A stretch of DNA of 64,000 bases from Tsukamurella sp. 8F. GTDB taxonomy: Bacteria > Actinomycetota > Actinomycetes > Mycobacteriales > Mycobacteriaceae. The stretch lies in NCBI RefSeq assembly GCF_029167375.1, contig NZ_JARFTP010000015.1, positions 1 through 64,000 on the forward strand, read 5' to 3'. A program made the position numbers and the translations under genes. The notes under the pieces were generated by a model, which was given only the letters and a program-made list of their open reading frames with translations, was not told the DNA's origin and searched no databases. This document shows, one piece after another, positions 44,969 to 53,851 of this stretch. The number at the start of each line of letters is the position of its first letter. The stretch's first letter is position 1.

Positions 44969-45490
44969 CTACCTGGCCGGGACCGGACAGGCTTCGTCCG
45001 CGACCGCGACGACGGTGGGCTCGGCCGGCAGGGGCGGCAGCGTCCCTTCCGCGTAGGCGGCACCGAGTACCGGGGGTGCCGACTGCAGAGCCACGACCTC
45101 GTCATCCGAGAACACGCGGCCACGCGACAGGAACCGGAATCCCTCCGGACCCTCCAGAGAGAAGCCCGAGCCGCGACCGGGAACGAGGTCGATGATCAGC
45201 TGAGTGTGTTTCCACGCGCCGAACTGCGAGCCGGAGATCCAGACGGGCACGCCGTCGGCGCCGGTCGGGAGGTCGGGCGACGGCACGCCCGCGTCGACGC
45301 GCAGGTCGAGGATCCCGAGGAGCACGTCTCTGTCACCGATCAGATACTCCCCCAGCGGATAGCACATGGGCGACGATCCGTCGCAGCAGCCGCCGCTCTG
45401 GTGGAACATCAGGCCGCCGTGCGTCTGAAGCAGATTGCGCAGCATCACCTGCGCCTTGGCCGTCACCAGGACGCGCGCGGGTGCGTTCAT
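44969..45490 (-). CDS. DUF779 protein (aldehyde dehydrogenase-associated)
   Basis: This 173-residue protein has the DUF779 core: MLRNLLQTHGGLMFHQSGGCCDGSSPMCYPLGEYLIGDRDVLLG, with the GCCDGSSPMC cysteine cluster (possible metal binding) and QFGAWKHTQLIIDLVPGRGSGFSLE. DUF779 genes usually follow exaC-type aldehyde dehydrogenases, where they may help with metal or redox handling, but no biochemistry is established. The extension after residue 120 (about 50 residues, DEVVALQSAPPVLG...PLPAEPTVVAVADEACP) is longer than the usual domain. Here it is separated from exaC (36554) by 6.9 kb and sits between an acyltransferase and an AraC regulator, on the minus strand. Confidence 0.87.
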   Translation of the reverse strand: MNAPARVLVTAKAQVMLRNLLQTHGGLMFHQSGGCCDGSSPMCYPLGEYLIGDRDVLLGILDLRVDAGVPSPDLPTGADGVPVWISGSQFGAWKHTQLIIDLVPGRGSGFSLEGPEGFRFLSRGRVFSDDEVVALQSAPPVLGAAYAEGTLPPLPAEPTVVAVADEACPVPAR

Positions 45491-45528
45491 GGTCGTACTC
45501 CTCGGGCTGAGTGTGGGCTGCCTGCTAC

Positions 45529-46536
45529 CTACGACCGTAGCGCCCCTTCTGTGACCTGCGCCACTGCCCGACCGGGTGGCGTGCCCGAGGCACGGAATGC
45601 CTGCCGGTACCGCAGTGGTGCCATCCCGACGTCGCGTCGCAGGTGCTGCCGCAGACCGGACCCCGTGCCCAGTCCGGCGCGGCGCGCGACGTCGTCGACG
45701 GACAGGTCCGTGGTCTCGAGTAGCTCCCGGGCGAGGTCGACACGACACCGCAGCAGCCACGCCCCGGGCGAGAGCCCCGTCTCCTCCCGGAACCGACGGT
45801 TGAAGGTCCGGGTACTCAGCGCGGCGCGCGCCGCCAGGGCCGCGACGGTGAGAGGTTCGTCCAGGTGCTCGGCGGCCCATGCCCGCACCGCGGCGGTCGA
45901 CCCGACCGAGTCCGGAACCGGCCGAGCCACGAACTGGGTCTGCGTGCCCTCCCGCGCCGGCGGGATGACACAGTGCCGGGCGACCCGGTTCGCGACCGCG
46001 GCGCCGTGGTCCTTTCGGATGATGTGCAGGCACAGGTCGAGCCCGGCGGCGAGGCCCGCGGAGGTGAGCACGTCGCCGTCGTCGGTGTAGAGGACACGCT
46101 CCGCCAGCCGCACCTCGGGGTAGAGACGGCGCAGGTCGGCGCCGTACTTCCAGTGCGTGGTCACGTCGCGGCCGTCGAGCAGGCCCGCCGCCGCGAGCAC
46201 GAACGCGCCGGTGCAGATCGACACCATGCGCGTGCCGGGCCGGATCCGGCCGAGCGCAGCGGCGAGCTCGCCGGACAGCTCCGCGCGTCGGCGCGGACCA
46301 TCCACTTTGGTCCCCGGCACGATGACCGTGTCCGCCTCGGCGAGAACCTCCGGGCCCGCCTCTGGCACGATCGCGTACCCCTGCGTAGCAGGCACCGGGT
46401 CGGTACTCAGGCCGCAGCTGACGACGCGATAGAGAGGTCGGCCGTCGTCATCGACCGCCTCCGAGAAGCACATCGGCGGAATCGACGCATCGAAGCCGAC
46501 GATCTTCTCCAACAGGAGCACAGCAACCGTATGCAT
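45529..46536 (-). CDS. GlxA-type transcriptional regulator (DJ-1 domain + AraC HTH)
   Basis: This 335-residue protein pairs a DJ-1/PfpI-like domain (residues 1-185; TVIVPGTKVDGPRRRAELSG; RMVSICTGAFVLAAAGLLDGRDVTTHW with conserved Cys) with an AraC double helix-turn-helix (about 215-320; LTVAALAARAALSTRTFNRRFREETGLSPGAWLLRCRVDLARELLETT; VARRAGLGTGSGLRQHLRRDVG). It is the same architecture as the regulator at 32549 but they are clearly diverged. It is divergent from an MFS transporter gene, with only ~70 bases between, and may regulate it (inference); alternatively it regulates the DUF779 gene that follows it. Confidence 0.89.
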   Translation of the reverse strand: MHTVAVLLLEKIVGFDASIPPMCFSEAVDDDGRPLYRVVSCGLSTDPVPATQGYAIVPEAGPEVLAEADTVIVPGTKVDGPRRRAELSGELAAALGRIRPGTRMVSICTGAFVLAAAGLLDGRDVTTHWKYGADLRRLYPEVRLAERVLYTDDGDVLTSAGLAAGLDLCLHIIRKDHGAAVANRVARHCVIPPAREGTQTQFVARPVPDSVGSTAAVRAWAAEHLDEPLTVAALAARAALSTRTFNRRFREETGLSPGAWLLRCRVDLARELLETTDLSVDDVARRAGLGTGSGLRQHLRRDVGMAPLRYRQAFRASGTPPGRAVAQVTEGALRS

Positions 46537-46607
46537 GGCACGATTCTTTCATTAGTTGTCAACCCTGCCACTGGTTCACGGACGAGCGTCCCGCGACCAT
46601 AGATCGT

Positions 46608-47894
46608 GTGACAGACCTGACGAGGGACCGCAAGCTGCTCCACTACGCGTGGATCGTCGCCGCCGTGACATTCGTGGCGATACTCGGCGCAGCCGGATTC
46701 CGTTCCGTGCCGGGCGTGATGATGGATCCGCTGCACATGGAGTTCGGCTGGTCGCATGCCACGATCGGCATGGCGATGTCGGTGAACATGGCCCTTTACG
46801 GCCTGACGGCACCGTTCGCTGCCGCGCTCATGGACCGCCTCGGGATCCGGCCGGTGGTGTGCGGGGCTCTGGTGCTGATCGCGGCCGGCACCGGGCTCTC
46901 GACGCTGATGACCGCCAGCTGGCAGCTGATCCTGCTGTGGGGCGTGCTCGTGGGACTCGGCACGGGATCGATCTCGATGGCCGTCGTGGCGACAGTGGCG
47001 ACCCGCTGGTTCGTGGCCCGACGTGGCCTCGTCACGGGCGTGCTCACCGCGGCGAGCGCGACGGGGCAGCTGATCTTCCTGCCGGTGGTCGCGATGCTCA
47101 CCGATCGCTACGGCTGGCGAGTCGCCACCCTCCTGGTGACCGCGGTGGCTCTGGCGGTCGCCCCGATCGTGGCGGTGGCCGTCCGCTCGTTCCCGGCCGA
47201 CAAGGGGCTCCCGCCGTACGGCGCGACGGAGCTCGTGCCCCGGCCCGTATATCAGGGTGGGACCGCGAGGCGTGCAGTCGCAGCCCTGTTCGACGCAGCT
47301 CACCACCGCGTGTTCTGGCTCCTCGCAGGCAGCTTCGCGATCTGCGGTGCGACCACCAACGGGCTGCTGCAGACGCACTTCATCCCCGCGGCGCAGGACC
47401 ACGGCATGCCGCCCACGACCGCTGCGAGTCTTCTGGCACTGATCGGCGTGTTCGACGTGGTCGGCACCATCGCGTCCGGTTGGTTCACCGACCGCCTCGA
47501 CTCACGAGTGCTGCTGGTCGTCTACTACGTGGGCCGTGGGATCGCACTGGCGCTCCTGCCCTCGCTGCTCACGGGCCACGCGACCCCCAGTCTCTGGGTG
47601 TTCATCCTGTTCTACGGGCTGGACTGGGTGGCGACGGTGCCTCCGACCATCGCCCTGTGCCGTAAACACTTCGGTGAGCAGACGTCCGTGGTGTTCGGCT
47701 GGGTCTTCGCATCGCATCAGGTCGGTGCGGCGGTCGCCGCCGTCGGCGCCGGGTACATCCGCGACGCTTCGGGCGGTTACGACCCGGCGTTCTACACCGC
47801 TGCCGGATTGTGCGTCATCGCGGCCGGGCTGTGCTGGGCCGTGCCGCGCGTGCGGCGGTCCACCGGGGAGCCGCAGGCCGTTCCCGTCGCCTGA
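46608..47894 (+). CDS. MFS transporter
   Basis: This 428-residue protein has 12 predicted transmembrane helices and major facilitator landmarks: LHYAWIVAAVTFVAIL, the cytoplasmic loop 2-3 sequence ALMDRLGIRPVVCGALVL, ATRWFVARRGLVTGVLTAA, and the repeat loop GWFTDRLDSRVLLVVYYVGRG in the second half. It resembles the monocarboxylate/oxalate-formate-type branch of MFS, but the substrate is not readable. It starts with GTG at 46608 and is divergent from a GlxA-type regulator. Confidence 0.88.
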   Translation: MTDLTRDRKLLHYAWIVAAVTFVAILGAAGFRSVPGVMMDPLHMEFGWSHATIGMAMSVNMALYGLTAPFAAALMDRLGIRPVVCGALVLIAAGTGLSTLMTASWQLILLWGVLVGLGTGSISMAVVATVATRWFVARRGLVTGVLTAASATGQLIFLPVVAMLTDRYGWRVATLLVTAVALAVAPIVAVAVRSFPADKGLPPYGATELVPRPVYQGGTARRAVAALFDAAHHRVFWLLAGSFAICGATTNGLLQTHFIPAAQDHGMPPTTAASLLALIGVFDVVGTIASGWFTDRLDSRVLLVVYYVGRGIALALLPSLLTGHATPSLWVFILFYGLDWVATVPPTIALCRKHFGEQTSVVFGWVFASHQVGAAVAAVGAGYIRDASGGYDPAFYTAAGLCVIAAGLCWAVPRVRRSTGEPQAVPVA

Positions 47895-47997
47895 CGCTTG
47901 ACGACGTTTCAGTGCGCACCCACCGCTCCCACGGATGGTCGTCGACAAGCCCTCACGGGGCGTGATCGTCCCTCAGCGATCGACGGTCGGCCCGAGG

Positions 47998-48708
47998 TCA
48001 TGAGCAGAAGCCACACACCCCGGTGGTCGATAGAACGGTGAAGCAGTTCGGGCAGAGCTTGGGCTTCGGCTCCTCCGGCCTCGCCGCCTTCGCACGCGCG
48101 GATCCGCTCGCCGCCTTCGCACGCGCGGATCCGACGGACTCGGCCGTCTTCGGAACCGCCGGCGCCTTCGCTTTGACGACGCGCCTGCTCGGCGCGGCCT
48201 TCGCCGGCTTAGGCGCGCGGCCCGGACGTTGCGAGGCCCGCTTCTCGGCGACCCGCGGCGTGAGCACCGGACCGGCGCCGGCGGGGATGGCAGCGCCGAA
48301 ATGCTCGTAGCACTGGAACCGCGCGAAGGCGGCATGCGTGTCGAGATCGTCGGGCTTGGGCAGCCCCGCGACCTCGAGCACGTGGACGTACGCGTCGCCG
48401 ACCGACTGATCGAGGCGCACGCACAGTGCCGCGAGTGGGGGCTCACCCGCCTCAGCGCACGCCAGCGTCACGCCGCCGAGCAGGTCGTCGATCCACAGCC
48501 GGACCGGCCCGCCCGCCTTGATCCCGGTGTCGGCCTGGACCCGCGCCGCGAGTTCGGCCTGCGTGATGAAGGCTCCGTAGAGCTTGGCCGTCTCGGCTAG
48601 TACCGCATGCGCCGCCGCGGTCCACCTACTCAGGGCATCGGAGAAATCCACGGGGAATTCGGTGTCTGCGCGCCACGCGGTGATGTTCGTGTGTTCGTCG
48701 GGAGGCAC
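47998..48708 (-). CDS. Zinc-ribbon C-terminal protein of unknown function
   Basis: This 236-residue protein has an N-terminal helical region (ITAWRADTEFPVDFSDALSRWTAAAHAVLAETAKLYGAFITQAELAARVQ) followed by a globular-looking middle with LWIDDLLGGVTLACAEAGEPPLAALCVRL and EVAGLPKPDDLDTHAAFARFQC. The basic Ala/Lys/Pro-rich linker (residues 150-215) includes the duplicated SARAKAA unit. The C terminus LCPNCFTVLSTTGVCGFC is a clear C-x2-C-x9-C-x2-C zinc ribbon. The best start is GTG at 48708 (VPPDEHTNITAW), although the frame remains open further upstream. I know no function; the basic tail and zinc ribbon suggest nucleic-acid contact. Confidence 0.7.
   Translation of the reverse strand: MPPDEHTNITAWRADTEFPVDFSDALSRWTAAAHAVLAETAKLYGAFITQAELAARVQADTGIKAGGPVRLWIDDLLGGVTLACAEAGEPPLAALCVRLDQSVGDAYVHVLEVAGLPKPDDLDTHAAFARFQCYEHFGAAIPAGAGPVLTPRVAEKRASQRPGRAPKPAKAAPSRRVVKAKAPAVPKTAESVGSARAKAASGSARAKAARPEEPKPKLCPNCFTVLSTTGVCGFCS
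48080..48133. repeat. 27-bp tandem duplication inside the zinc-ribbon gene
   Basis: Two identical 27-base units (48080-48106 and 48107-48133), both beginning CTCGCCGCCTTCGCACGCGC, encode the repeated SARAKAA segment of the basic linker. A perfect in-frame copy implies a recent duplication or ongoing slippage. Confidence 0.92.
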
Positions 48709-48904
48709 TCGGAAAACTCTACGGCGATCGCAATGCTCCCGTCGAATCGTGTGCAGCACATCGCAGTCCGGACCGGGCGGTGCGCCTCGTCGCTGAGAGC
48801 CCGCTGGGTACCGGGCTGTAGCCCGTGGCGAGGCTGCCCTGATTTCGCTTTACTTGTGAGCACACCCGCCCGGGCCGCGAGGCCTCGCAGAGAGACGACC
48901 GACA

Positions 48905-49375
48905 ATGAAGATCACCATCCGCAGGATCCTCGCCGCATCGGCTGCCGCCGCAGCCCTCCTCATAGCCGCAGCGTGTGGCGGGGGTTCGTCCGACACCGCG
49001 TCGACGGCCACCCAGGCCGCCGGACCGACCGGAGCCAGTGCGACCACGGCGGCGAGCGCCGCAGCCGGCGACGGCCACTACAAGGCCGGCACCTACGACG
49101 TCGAGGGCCACTACACCAACCCCGCGGGCCCCGCGAAGGTCGACGTGCAGCTGACCATCGACTCGGCGGGGACCGTGGAGTCGGTCAAGGTCACGCCGGA
49201 GCCCACCAACCCCAATTCCCGCCAGTTCCAGACGCAGTTCGCGGGCGGCATCTCCTCCGTGGTCGTCGGCAAGAAGATCGACTCGCTGTCGGTCTCCAAG
49301 GTTGCGGGCTCGTCCCTCACCGGCGGCGGCTTCAACGACGCGGTCAAACAGATCATCGGCAAGGCCAAGGCCTGA
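48905..49375 (+). CDS. FMN-binding lipoprotein
   Basis: This 156-residue lipoprotein has a signal peptide with lipobox AAAC (Cys24), a Thr/Ala linker and an FMN_bind domain (residues 55-156). VDVQLTIDSAGTVESVKVTPEPTNPNSRQFQTQFAGGISSVVVG and the C-terminal SKVAGSSLTGGGFNDAVKQI fit the family, where a Thr in a D/SGxT-like motif (here SSLTGGG) is flavinylated by ApbE. It would be an extracytoplasmic covalent flavoprotein electron carrier. The next gene is the ApbE flavin transferase, strong support for this role. Confidence 0.9.
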   Translation: MKITIRRILAASAAAAALLIAAACGGGSSDTASTATQAAGPTGASATTAASAAAGDGHYKAGTYDVEGHYTNPAGPAKVDVQLTIDSAGTVESVKVTPEPTNPNSRQFQTQFAGGISSVVVGKKIDSLSVSKVAGSSLTGGGFNDAVKQIIGKAKA

Positions 49376-49377
49376 CG

Positions 49378-50235
49378 ATGCCCGCGGCCGGGGCTCAGTG
49401 GCGGTTCGACGGCATCGGCACGGAGTGGCAGGTCGACACCGCGGAGCCGCTCGGCGGCGAGATGCGCGCGCAGATCACAGCACTCGTCGAGCGCTACGAC
49501 GGTGACTGGTCCAGGTTCCGTCCCGGTACCGTCGTCGACGCGTTGCGGGCCGGGCCGGGCCGTCACCGGATGCCCGCCGACGCCGGCCCACTGATAGACG
49601 TCTACGACCGCCTGTACCGGCTCACCGACGGGGCGATGAGCGCCGCCGTCGGAGACGGGCTCGAGCGGCTCGGCTACGACGCGCACTACAGCCTCGTCCC
49701 GTCGGGTCCAGCCCGGCCTGCGCCGATCTGGGACGAGAATCGCTGGGATCCACCGTTTCTCACCACGAAGGAGCCGTTCGTCCTCGACGTGGGCGCGGCA
49801 GGAAAGGGCTACCTCGCCGATCAGATAGCCGACATCGTCGCACGGGACCACGCCGAGTTCACCATCGACGGCAGCGGCGACCTCGTCCGCAAGGGGCCCG
49901 CGGTCACCGTCGCACTGGAACATCCGCTCGACCCGTCGCTCGCGATCGGTACCACCGAGCTGACCGGGGCGCTGTGCGCGTCCGCGATCAACCGCCGCGC
50001 CTGGGGTGAGGGGCTGCACCACCTCTTGGACGCGCGCACCGGGATCCCCGTCCACGGTGTCCTCGCCACCTGGGTGTGGGCGTCCGACGCCCGCACCGCC
50101 GACGCCCTCGCGACCGCGTTGTTCTTCGCACCTGCCGAGCGCCTGCGCTCCGAGTTCGACTTCCGCTACGCACTGATGACCGATGACCAGCGGGTGCACC
50201 ACGACGCCGATCTGCCCGCCGAGCTGTTCACGTGA
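49378..50235 (+). CDS. apbE: FAD:protein FMN transferase (ApbE family)
   Basis: This 285-residue Mg-dependent enzyme transfers FMN from FAD to threonine in an exported flavoprotein, probably the FMN-binding lipoprotein encoded 2 bases upstream. Motifs: EWQVDTAEPLGGEMRAQITALVERYDGDWSRFRPGT at the N terminus, FVLDVGAAGKGYLADQIADIVAR (GAxxKGYA-type flavin/metal site), FTIDGSGDLV (GGN/GGD-like) and HHLLDARTGIPV (HIxDPxTG-type). No signal peptide or lipobox is seen, so flavinylation would occur in the cytoplasm or the protein is exported by other means. Overlaps the next gene by 4 bases (GTGA). Confidence 0.9.
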   Translation: MPAAGAQWRFDGIGTEWQVDTAEPLGGEMRAQITALVERYDGDWSRFRPGTVVDALRAGPGRHRMPADAGPLIDVYDRLYRLTDGAMSAAVGDGLERLGYDAHYSLVPSGPARPAPIWDENRWDPPFLTTKEPFVLDVGAAGKGYLADQIADIVARDHAEFTIDGSGDLVRKGPAVTVALEHPLDPSLAIGTTELTGALCASAINRRAWGEGLHHLLDARTGIPVHGVLATWVWASDARTADALATALFFAPAERLRSEFDFRYALMTDDQRVHHDADLPAELFT

Positions 50236-51785
50236 TCTCCCGCCTCGACGACCTGCTCGGCCGGGTCACGATGTACCGGCTGGTCACGCTGTGCCTCGCG
50301 GCACTTGTGGCGCTGTCGTTCGGCTACGCCTGCACCGGCGTCCTCGACGGTGCGGTCTTCCGCCCGGGCGCGATGGCAGGGTCGCTGGTCGTTCTGCTCG
50401 CGGCGTCCGTCGCCTCGAGCCGCGCCCTCGGCCTAACTCTGCGGACTCGTCCGCACACCGAATCGGCGGTGATCACGGCGCTACTGCTGTGGTTCCTGTA
50501 CTGGCCGCAGTCGAGCGCGCGCATGCTCGCGTGGCTCGCGCTGGCCGCCGCGCTCGCGAACGCGTCGAAATACGTCCTCGCGATCCGCCGCCGCCACGTG
50601 TTCAACCCCGCCGCAGCGGGGGCCGTGCTCACGACGATCGCCGCACAGCTCGCCGGCGTACCCGTCTCCGATCGCCTCCTGACCACGTGGTGGGCGGCGA
50701 GCGAGCCCCTGCTCCCGTTCGTGATCGTCGCGGCGCTGCTGGTGCTCCGCCGCACCCGGAGGATCGGCCTCGGCGTGACGTTCGTACTGGTGGCCGGAGC
50801 GCTCATCGTGATCGGCCTCGCGTCGACGGGCACCGGCGCCGGCGCGGCCGCGAAGCTCGCCGCCGTCTCCTACCCGCTGGTGTTCCTGGGTGGCTTCATG
50901 CTCAGCGAGCCGCTCACGCTGCCGCCGCGCCGATGGCAGCAGCTCGTGATCGCCGTCGTGGCGGGCTTCGTCGTCGCATGGCCCGTCTTCTCGCTGTCCT
51001 TCCTGTCGACGCCCCCGCACATGTGGATCTTCGATTCCACAGCCGAGCTCGCACTCCTGGCCGCGAACCTGATCGCATTCGGTTTCGGCCAGCGCGGCGG
51101 CATCCGACTGGAGCTGGTGCATAAGCGCGAACTACCGGGCGGAGTGTGGGAGTTCGTATTCGAGCCGCTGCGCCCGGTGCGGTTCGCACCCGGCCAGTAC
51201 GTCGAGCTGCACCTGCCGCATGCCCACGCCGACCGCCGGGGTGTCCGCCGCGTCTTCAGCATCGCCTCCGCACCGTCCGATTCGCACGTCTGTATCGCAC
51301 TGCGGGTGCCGGAACCGGCGTCGAGCTACAAGCAGGCGATGCTGGCACTCGAACCGGGCACCGTCGTGTCCGCCACGGGGGTCGGCGGCGACTTCCTGCT
51401 GCCGACGGATCCCACGACGCCCGTGGTACTCGTAGCCGGGGGAATCGGCATAACGCCGTTCCTCAGCCATCTGCGGCACGGCCCTCGCGACGCGGTACTC
51501 GTATACGGGGTGTCCGACGGTGATGCGGTCGCTTTCCGAGAGGAACTCATCGCGACGGACGTGCCGGTGGTGCTCGTCTCTCCCACCGCTCCTGCCGAAC
51601 TACCCGAAGGTTGGTCGCACGTGGCCGCCCCGTTCATCCGTCCGGAGGACCTGCCGACGACGGTCCCCGGTCTCCGTGAGCGCGTCGCGTACGTATCTGG
51701 CCCACCCTCGATGGTGCACGCCGTCCGCCGCGGCCTGGCTCCGCATGTGGCGCGCACGCGCACCGACTACTTCAGCGGCTACTGA
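50232..51785 (+). CDS. Membrane flavin reductase: NqrB/RnfD-like N-terminus with FNR domain
   Basis: This 517-residue protein fuses an integral membrane part (residues 1-290, about 8 helices, with NASKYVLAIRRRHVFNPAAAGAVLTT resembling RnfD/NqrB) to a cytoplasmic ferredoxin-NADP reductase module (295-517). FAD motif: RRVFSIASAPSDSHV; NAD(P) motif: VVLVAGGIGITPFLSHL; C-terminal RTRTDYFSGY. It probably passes electrons from NAD(P)H across the membrane to the FMN-bound lipoprotein, forming a three-gene extracytosolic electron-transfer unit with the two genes upstream (inference from architecture). Start is GTG at 50232 overlapping the apbE stop. Confidence 0.85.
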   Translation: MISRLDDLLGRVTMYRLVTLCLAALVALSFGYACTGVLDGAVFRPGAMAGSLVVLLAASVASSRALGLTLRTRPHTESAVITALLLWFLYWPQSSARMLAWLALAAALANASKYVLAIRRRHVFNPAAAGAVLTTIAAQLAGVPVSDRLLTTWWAASEPLLPFVIVAALLVLRRTRRIGLGVTFVLVAGALIVIGLASTGTGAGAAAKLAAVSYPLVFLGGFMLSEPLTLPPRRWQQLVIAVVAGFVVAWPVFSLSFLSTPPHMWIFDSTAELALLAANLIAFGFGQRGGIRLELVHKRELPGGVWEFVFEPLRPVRFAPGQYVELHLPHAHADRRGVRRVFSIASAPSDSHVCIALRVPEPASSYKQAMLALEPGTVVSATGVGGDFLLPTDPTTPVVLVAGGIGITPFLSHLRHGPRDAVLVYGVSDGDAVAFREELIATDVPVVLVSPTAPAELPEGWSHVAAPFIRPEDLPTTVPGLRERVAYVSGPPSMVHAVRRGLAPHVARTRTDYFSGY

Positions 51786-52022
51786 CCCGGCCGGAAGCGC
51801 CTTCCGATGTGGACCCGGGCGCGCCACACCGGGCACGGAAACCGCCTGCCTCCGCTCGACGGCCAGGAATCGATCCGTCGGTAAGGGCTCTGTTGCACTG
51901 TGGCAGAACAGGACTCACGAGACCGCAGGCGCCGGCGGGAAGGCCCGGCCGATGCGCGCAAATGTACGTATAGTGGGCGCCGACACACCCCCTCGCGGGG
52001 CTTCGACAGGGAGGAAACAGCA
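51786..52022. promoter_or_regulatory. Upstream region of the Ter locus
   Basis: Noncoding stretch of 237 bases leading to terD. TATAGT at 51969-51974 is a plausible -10 element; no standard -35 is obvious, so a sigma factor other than the housekeeping one is possible. GGGAGGAAAC just before 52023 is the terD ribosome binding site. Confidence 0.4.
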
Positions 52023-52598
52023 ATGGGAGTCAGTCTCACCAAGGGCGGCAACGTCTCGCTGACCAAGGAGGCCCCCGGGCTCACGGCCGTCACCGTCGGG
52101 CTCGGATGGGACGCCCGGACGACCACCGGCTCGGATTTCGATCTGGACGCGAGCGCGCTGGGTCTGGGTACCGACAAGCGCGTCGTGAACGACCAGTACT
52201 TCGTCTTCTTCAACAACCTCAAGTCGCCGGACGGTTCCATCGAGCACACCGGTGACAACTTGACAGGCGAGGGCGAGGGCGACGACGAGTCCATCAAGGT
52301 CAACCTCGCTGCCGTGCCGCCGAACGTCGACTCCATCAACTTCCCGGTTTCGATCTACGAGGCCGACTCGCGCGGCCAGTCCTTCGGCCAGGTGCGCAAC
52401 GCCTACATCCGCGTCGTCAACCAGGCCGACGGGCGTGAGCTCGCCCGTTACGACCTCACAGAGGACGCGTCCACCGAGACCGCGATGGTGTTCGGCGAGC
52501 TGTACCGCAACGGTGCCGAGTGGAAGTTCCGCGCCATCGGCCAGGGGTACGCCTCGGGCCTCGCCGGCATCGCCCGCGACTTCGGCGTCAACGTCTGA
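52023..52598 (+). CDS. terD: TerD family tellurite-resistance/stress protein
   Basis: This 191-residue protein is a canonical TerD. It opens MGVSLTKGGNVSLTKEAPGL, then SDFDLDASALGL (residues 37-48) and the calcium-binding GDNLTGEGEGDDES at 77-90, followed by YRNGAEWKFRAIGQGYASGLAGIARDFGVNV, all family hallmarks. TerD proteins bind Ca2+ and are linked to tellurite, phage and colicin stress responses. The ATG at 52023 follows GGGAGGAAAC. It is the first gene of the Ter locus and is separated from terC by a hairpin (52619-52644), so it may be transcribed more strongly than the rest (inference). Confidence 0.95.
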   Translation: MGVSLTKGGNVSLTKEAPGLTAVTVGLGWDARTTTGSDFDLDASALGLGTDKRVVNDQYFVFFNNLKSPDGSIEHTGDNLTGEGEGDDESIKVNLAAVPPNVDSINFPVSIYEADSRGQSFGQVRNAYIRVVNQADGRELARYDLTEDASTETAMVFGELYRNGAEWKFRAIGQGYASGLAGIARDFGVNV

Positions 52599-52618
52599 CC
52601 GTCCCTAACGCTCACGGA

Positions 52619-52644
52619 CGGCCACGGCGGTCACGCCGCGGCCG
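52619..52644 (+). terminator. Hairpin between terD and terC-like genes
   Basis: CGGCCACGGCG and CGCCGCGGCCG form an 11-bp stem with one mismatch around GTCA, followed by TTCTCG. It is either a terminator or an attenuator that lets terD be expressed above the downstream genes. Confidence 0.55.
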
Positions 52645-52696
52645 TTCTCGGCGCACCTGACGCAGGGCGCCTCATCCACGAAAGGTCACCGCGCCG

Positions 52697-53773
52697 GTGT
52701 TCCGCATCTTCCGACTGTCGATCCTGGTCACAGTCGTATCCTTGATCGTCGCCTTCCTCTACGGCGGCCCGCAGGCCCTCTTCCTCGCCGCGATCCTGGG
52801 CGTCCTCGAGGTCAGCCTGTCGTTCGACAACGCCATCATCAACGCCACGGTGCTGCAACGGATGAGCGAGTTCTGGCAGCGCATGTTCCTGACGGTGGGC
52901 GTGCTGATCGCGGTCGTCGGCATGCGCCTGGTGTTCCCACTTGCGATCGTGTGGATCACGGCCGGGCTGAACCCGATCCGCGCGCTCGATCTGGCCCTGA
53001 ACCCGCCGTCGCACGGCGAGACGTACGAGTCTCTGGTCACCGCCGCGCACCCGCAGATCGCGGCGTTCGGCGGCATGTTCCTGCTCATGCTGTTCCTCGA
53101 TTTCCTCTTCGACGAGAAGGAACACACCTGGCTGAGCTGGATCGAGCGGCCTCTGCAGAAGGTCGGCAAGCTCGATCAGCTGTCGGTCGTCGTGGCCATC
53201 GCCCTGCTGCTGGTGACTGCCACGTGGCTCACACCCGAGCACGAGAAGTCCACGGTCCTCATCGCCGGCCTACTGGGGATGGTGGTCTACATCGTGGTCA
53301 ACGGGCTGGGCGAGCTGTTCCACGTCGAGGAGGAGGGCGACGAGGGCTCGCCCGCCAGCGGCCGCAACGAGCTGATCAAGGCGACCGGCAAGGCGGCGTT
53401 CTTCCTGTTCCTGTACCTCGAGGTGCTCGACGCCTCGTTCTCCTTCGACGGCGTGATCGGCGCGTTCGCGATCACCGCCGACCCGATCATCATCGCCCTC
53501 GGCCTGGGCTTCATCGGTGCGATGTTCGTGCGCTCGATCACGGTCTACCTGGTTCGGCAGGGCACGCTGAACGAGTACATCTTCCTCGAGCACGGCGCGC
53601 ACTGGGCTATCGGCGCCCTGGCGCTCATCCTGTTCTACTCGATCCACCAGGAGGTCCCTGAGGTGGTCACCGGCCTGGTCGGAGTGGTGCTCATCGTGGC
53701 ATCGCTGGTGTCGAGCATCGTCTTCAACCGCAACCATCGCGACGCGGGCGAACCCGTCGAAACGACCGTGTAG
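52697..53773 (+). CDS. TerC / DUF475-type integral membrane protein
   Basis: This 358-residue protein has about nine transmembrane helices and belongs to the DUF475 branch of the TerC clan. The hallmark acidic helices are visible twice: SLSFDNAIINATVL near residues 35-48 and LEVLDASFSFDGVIGAFAIT near 248-267. An acidic loop (FHVEEEGDEGSPASGRN) separates the halves. TerC proteins work with TerD at the membrane in metal-ion stress, and related members export manganese; whether this one moves a metal is not readable. GTG at 52697 is the start. Confidence 0.9.
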   Translation: MFRIFRLSILVTVVSLIVAFLYGGPQALFLAAILGVLEVSLSFDNAIINATVLQRMSEFWQRMFLTVGVLIAVVGMRLVFPLAIVWITAGLNPIRALDLALNPPSHGETYESLVTAAHPQIAAFGGMFLLMLFLDFLFDEKEHTWLSWIERPLQKVGKLDQLSVVVAIALLLVTATWLTPEHEKSTVLIAGLLGMVVYIVVNGLGELFHVEEEGDEGSPASGRNELIKATGKAAFFLFLYLEVLDASFSFDGVIGAFAITADPIIIALGLGFIGAMFVRSITVYLVRQGTLNEYIFLEHGAHWAIGALALILFYSIHQEVPEVVTGLVGVVLIVASLVSSIVFNRNHRDAGEPVETTV

Positions 53774-53851
53774 CGGAGCGCCCCGGGGGGAGAGTTCATG
53801 CACGTCGTCCACACACCGGCCCAGCGGGGCACCCGCCGATACCATCGGGGA

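Noticed and set aside
48080-48133. CRISPR-like repeats in the zinc-ribbon gene
   Set aside because: The two 27-base units are directly adjacent with no spacers and encode an in-frame linker duplication.
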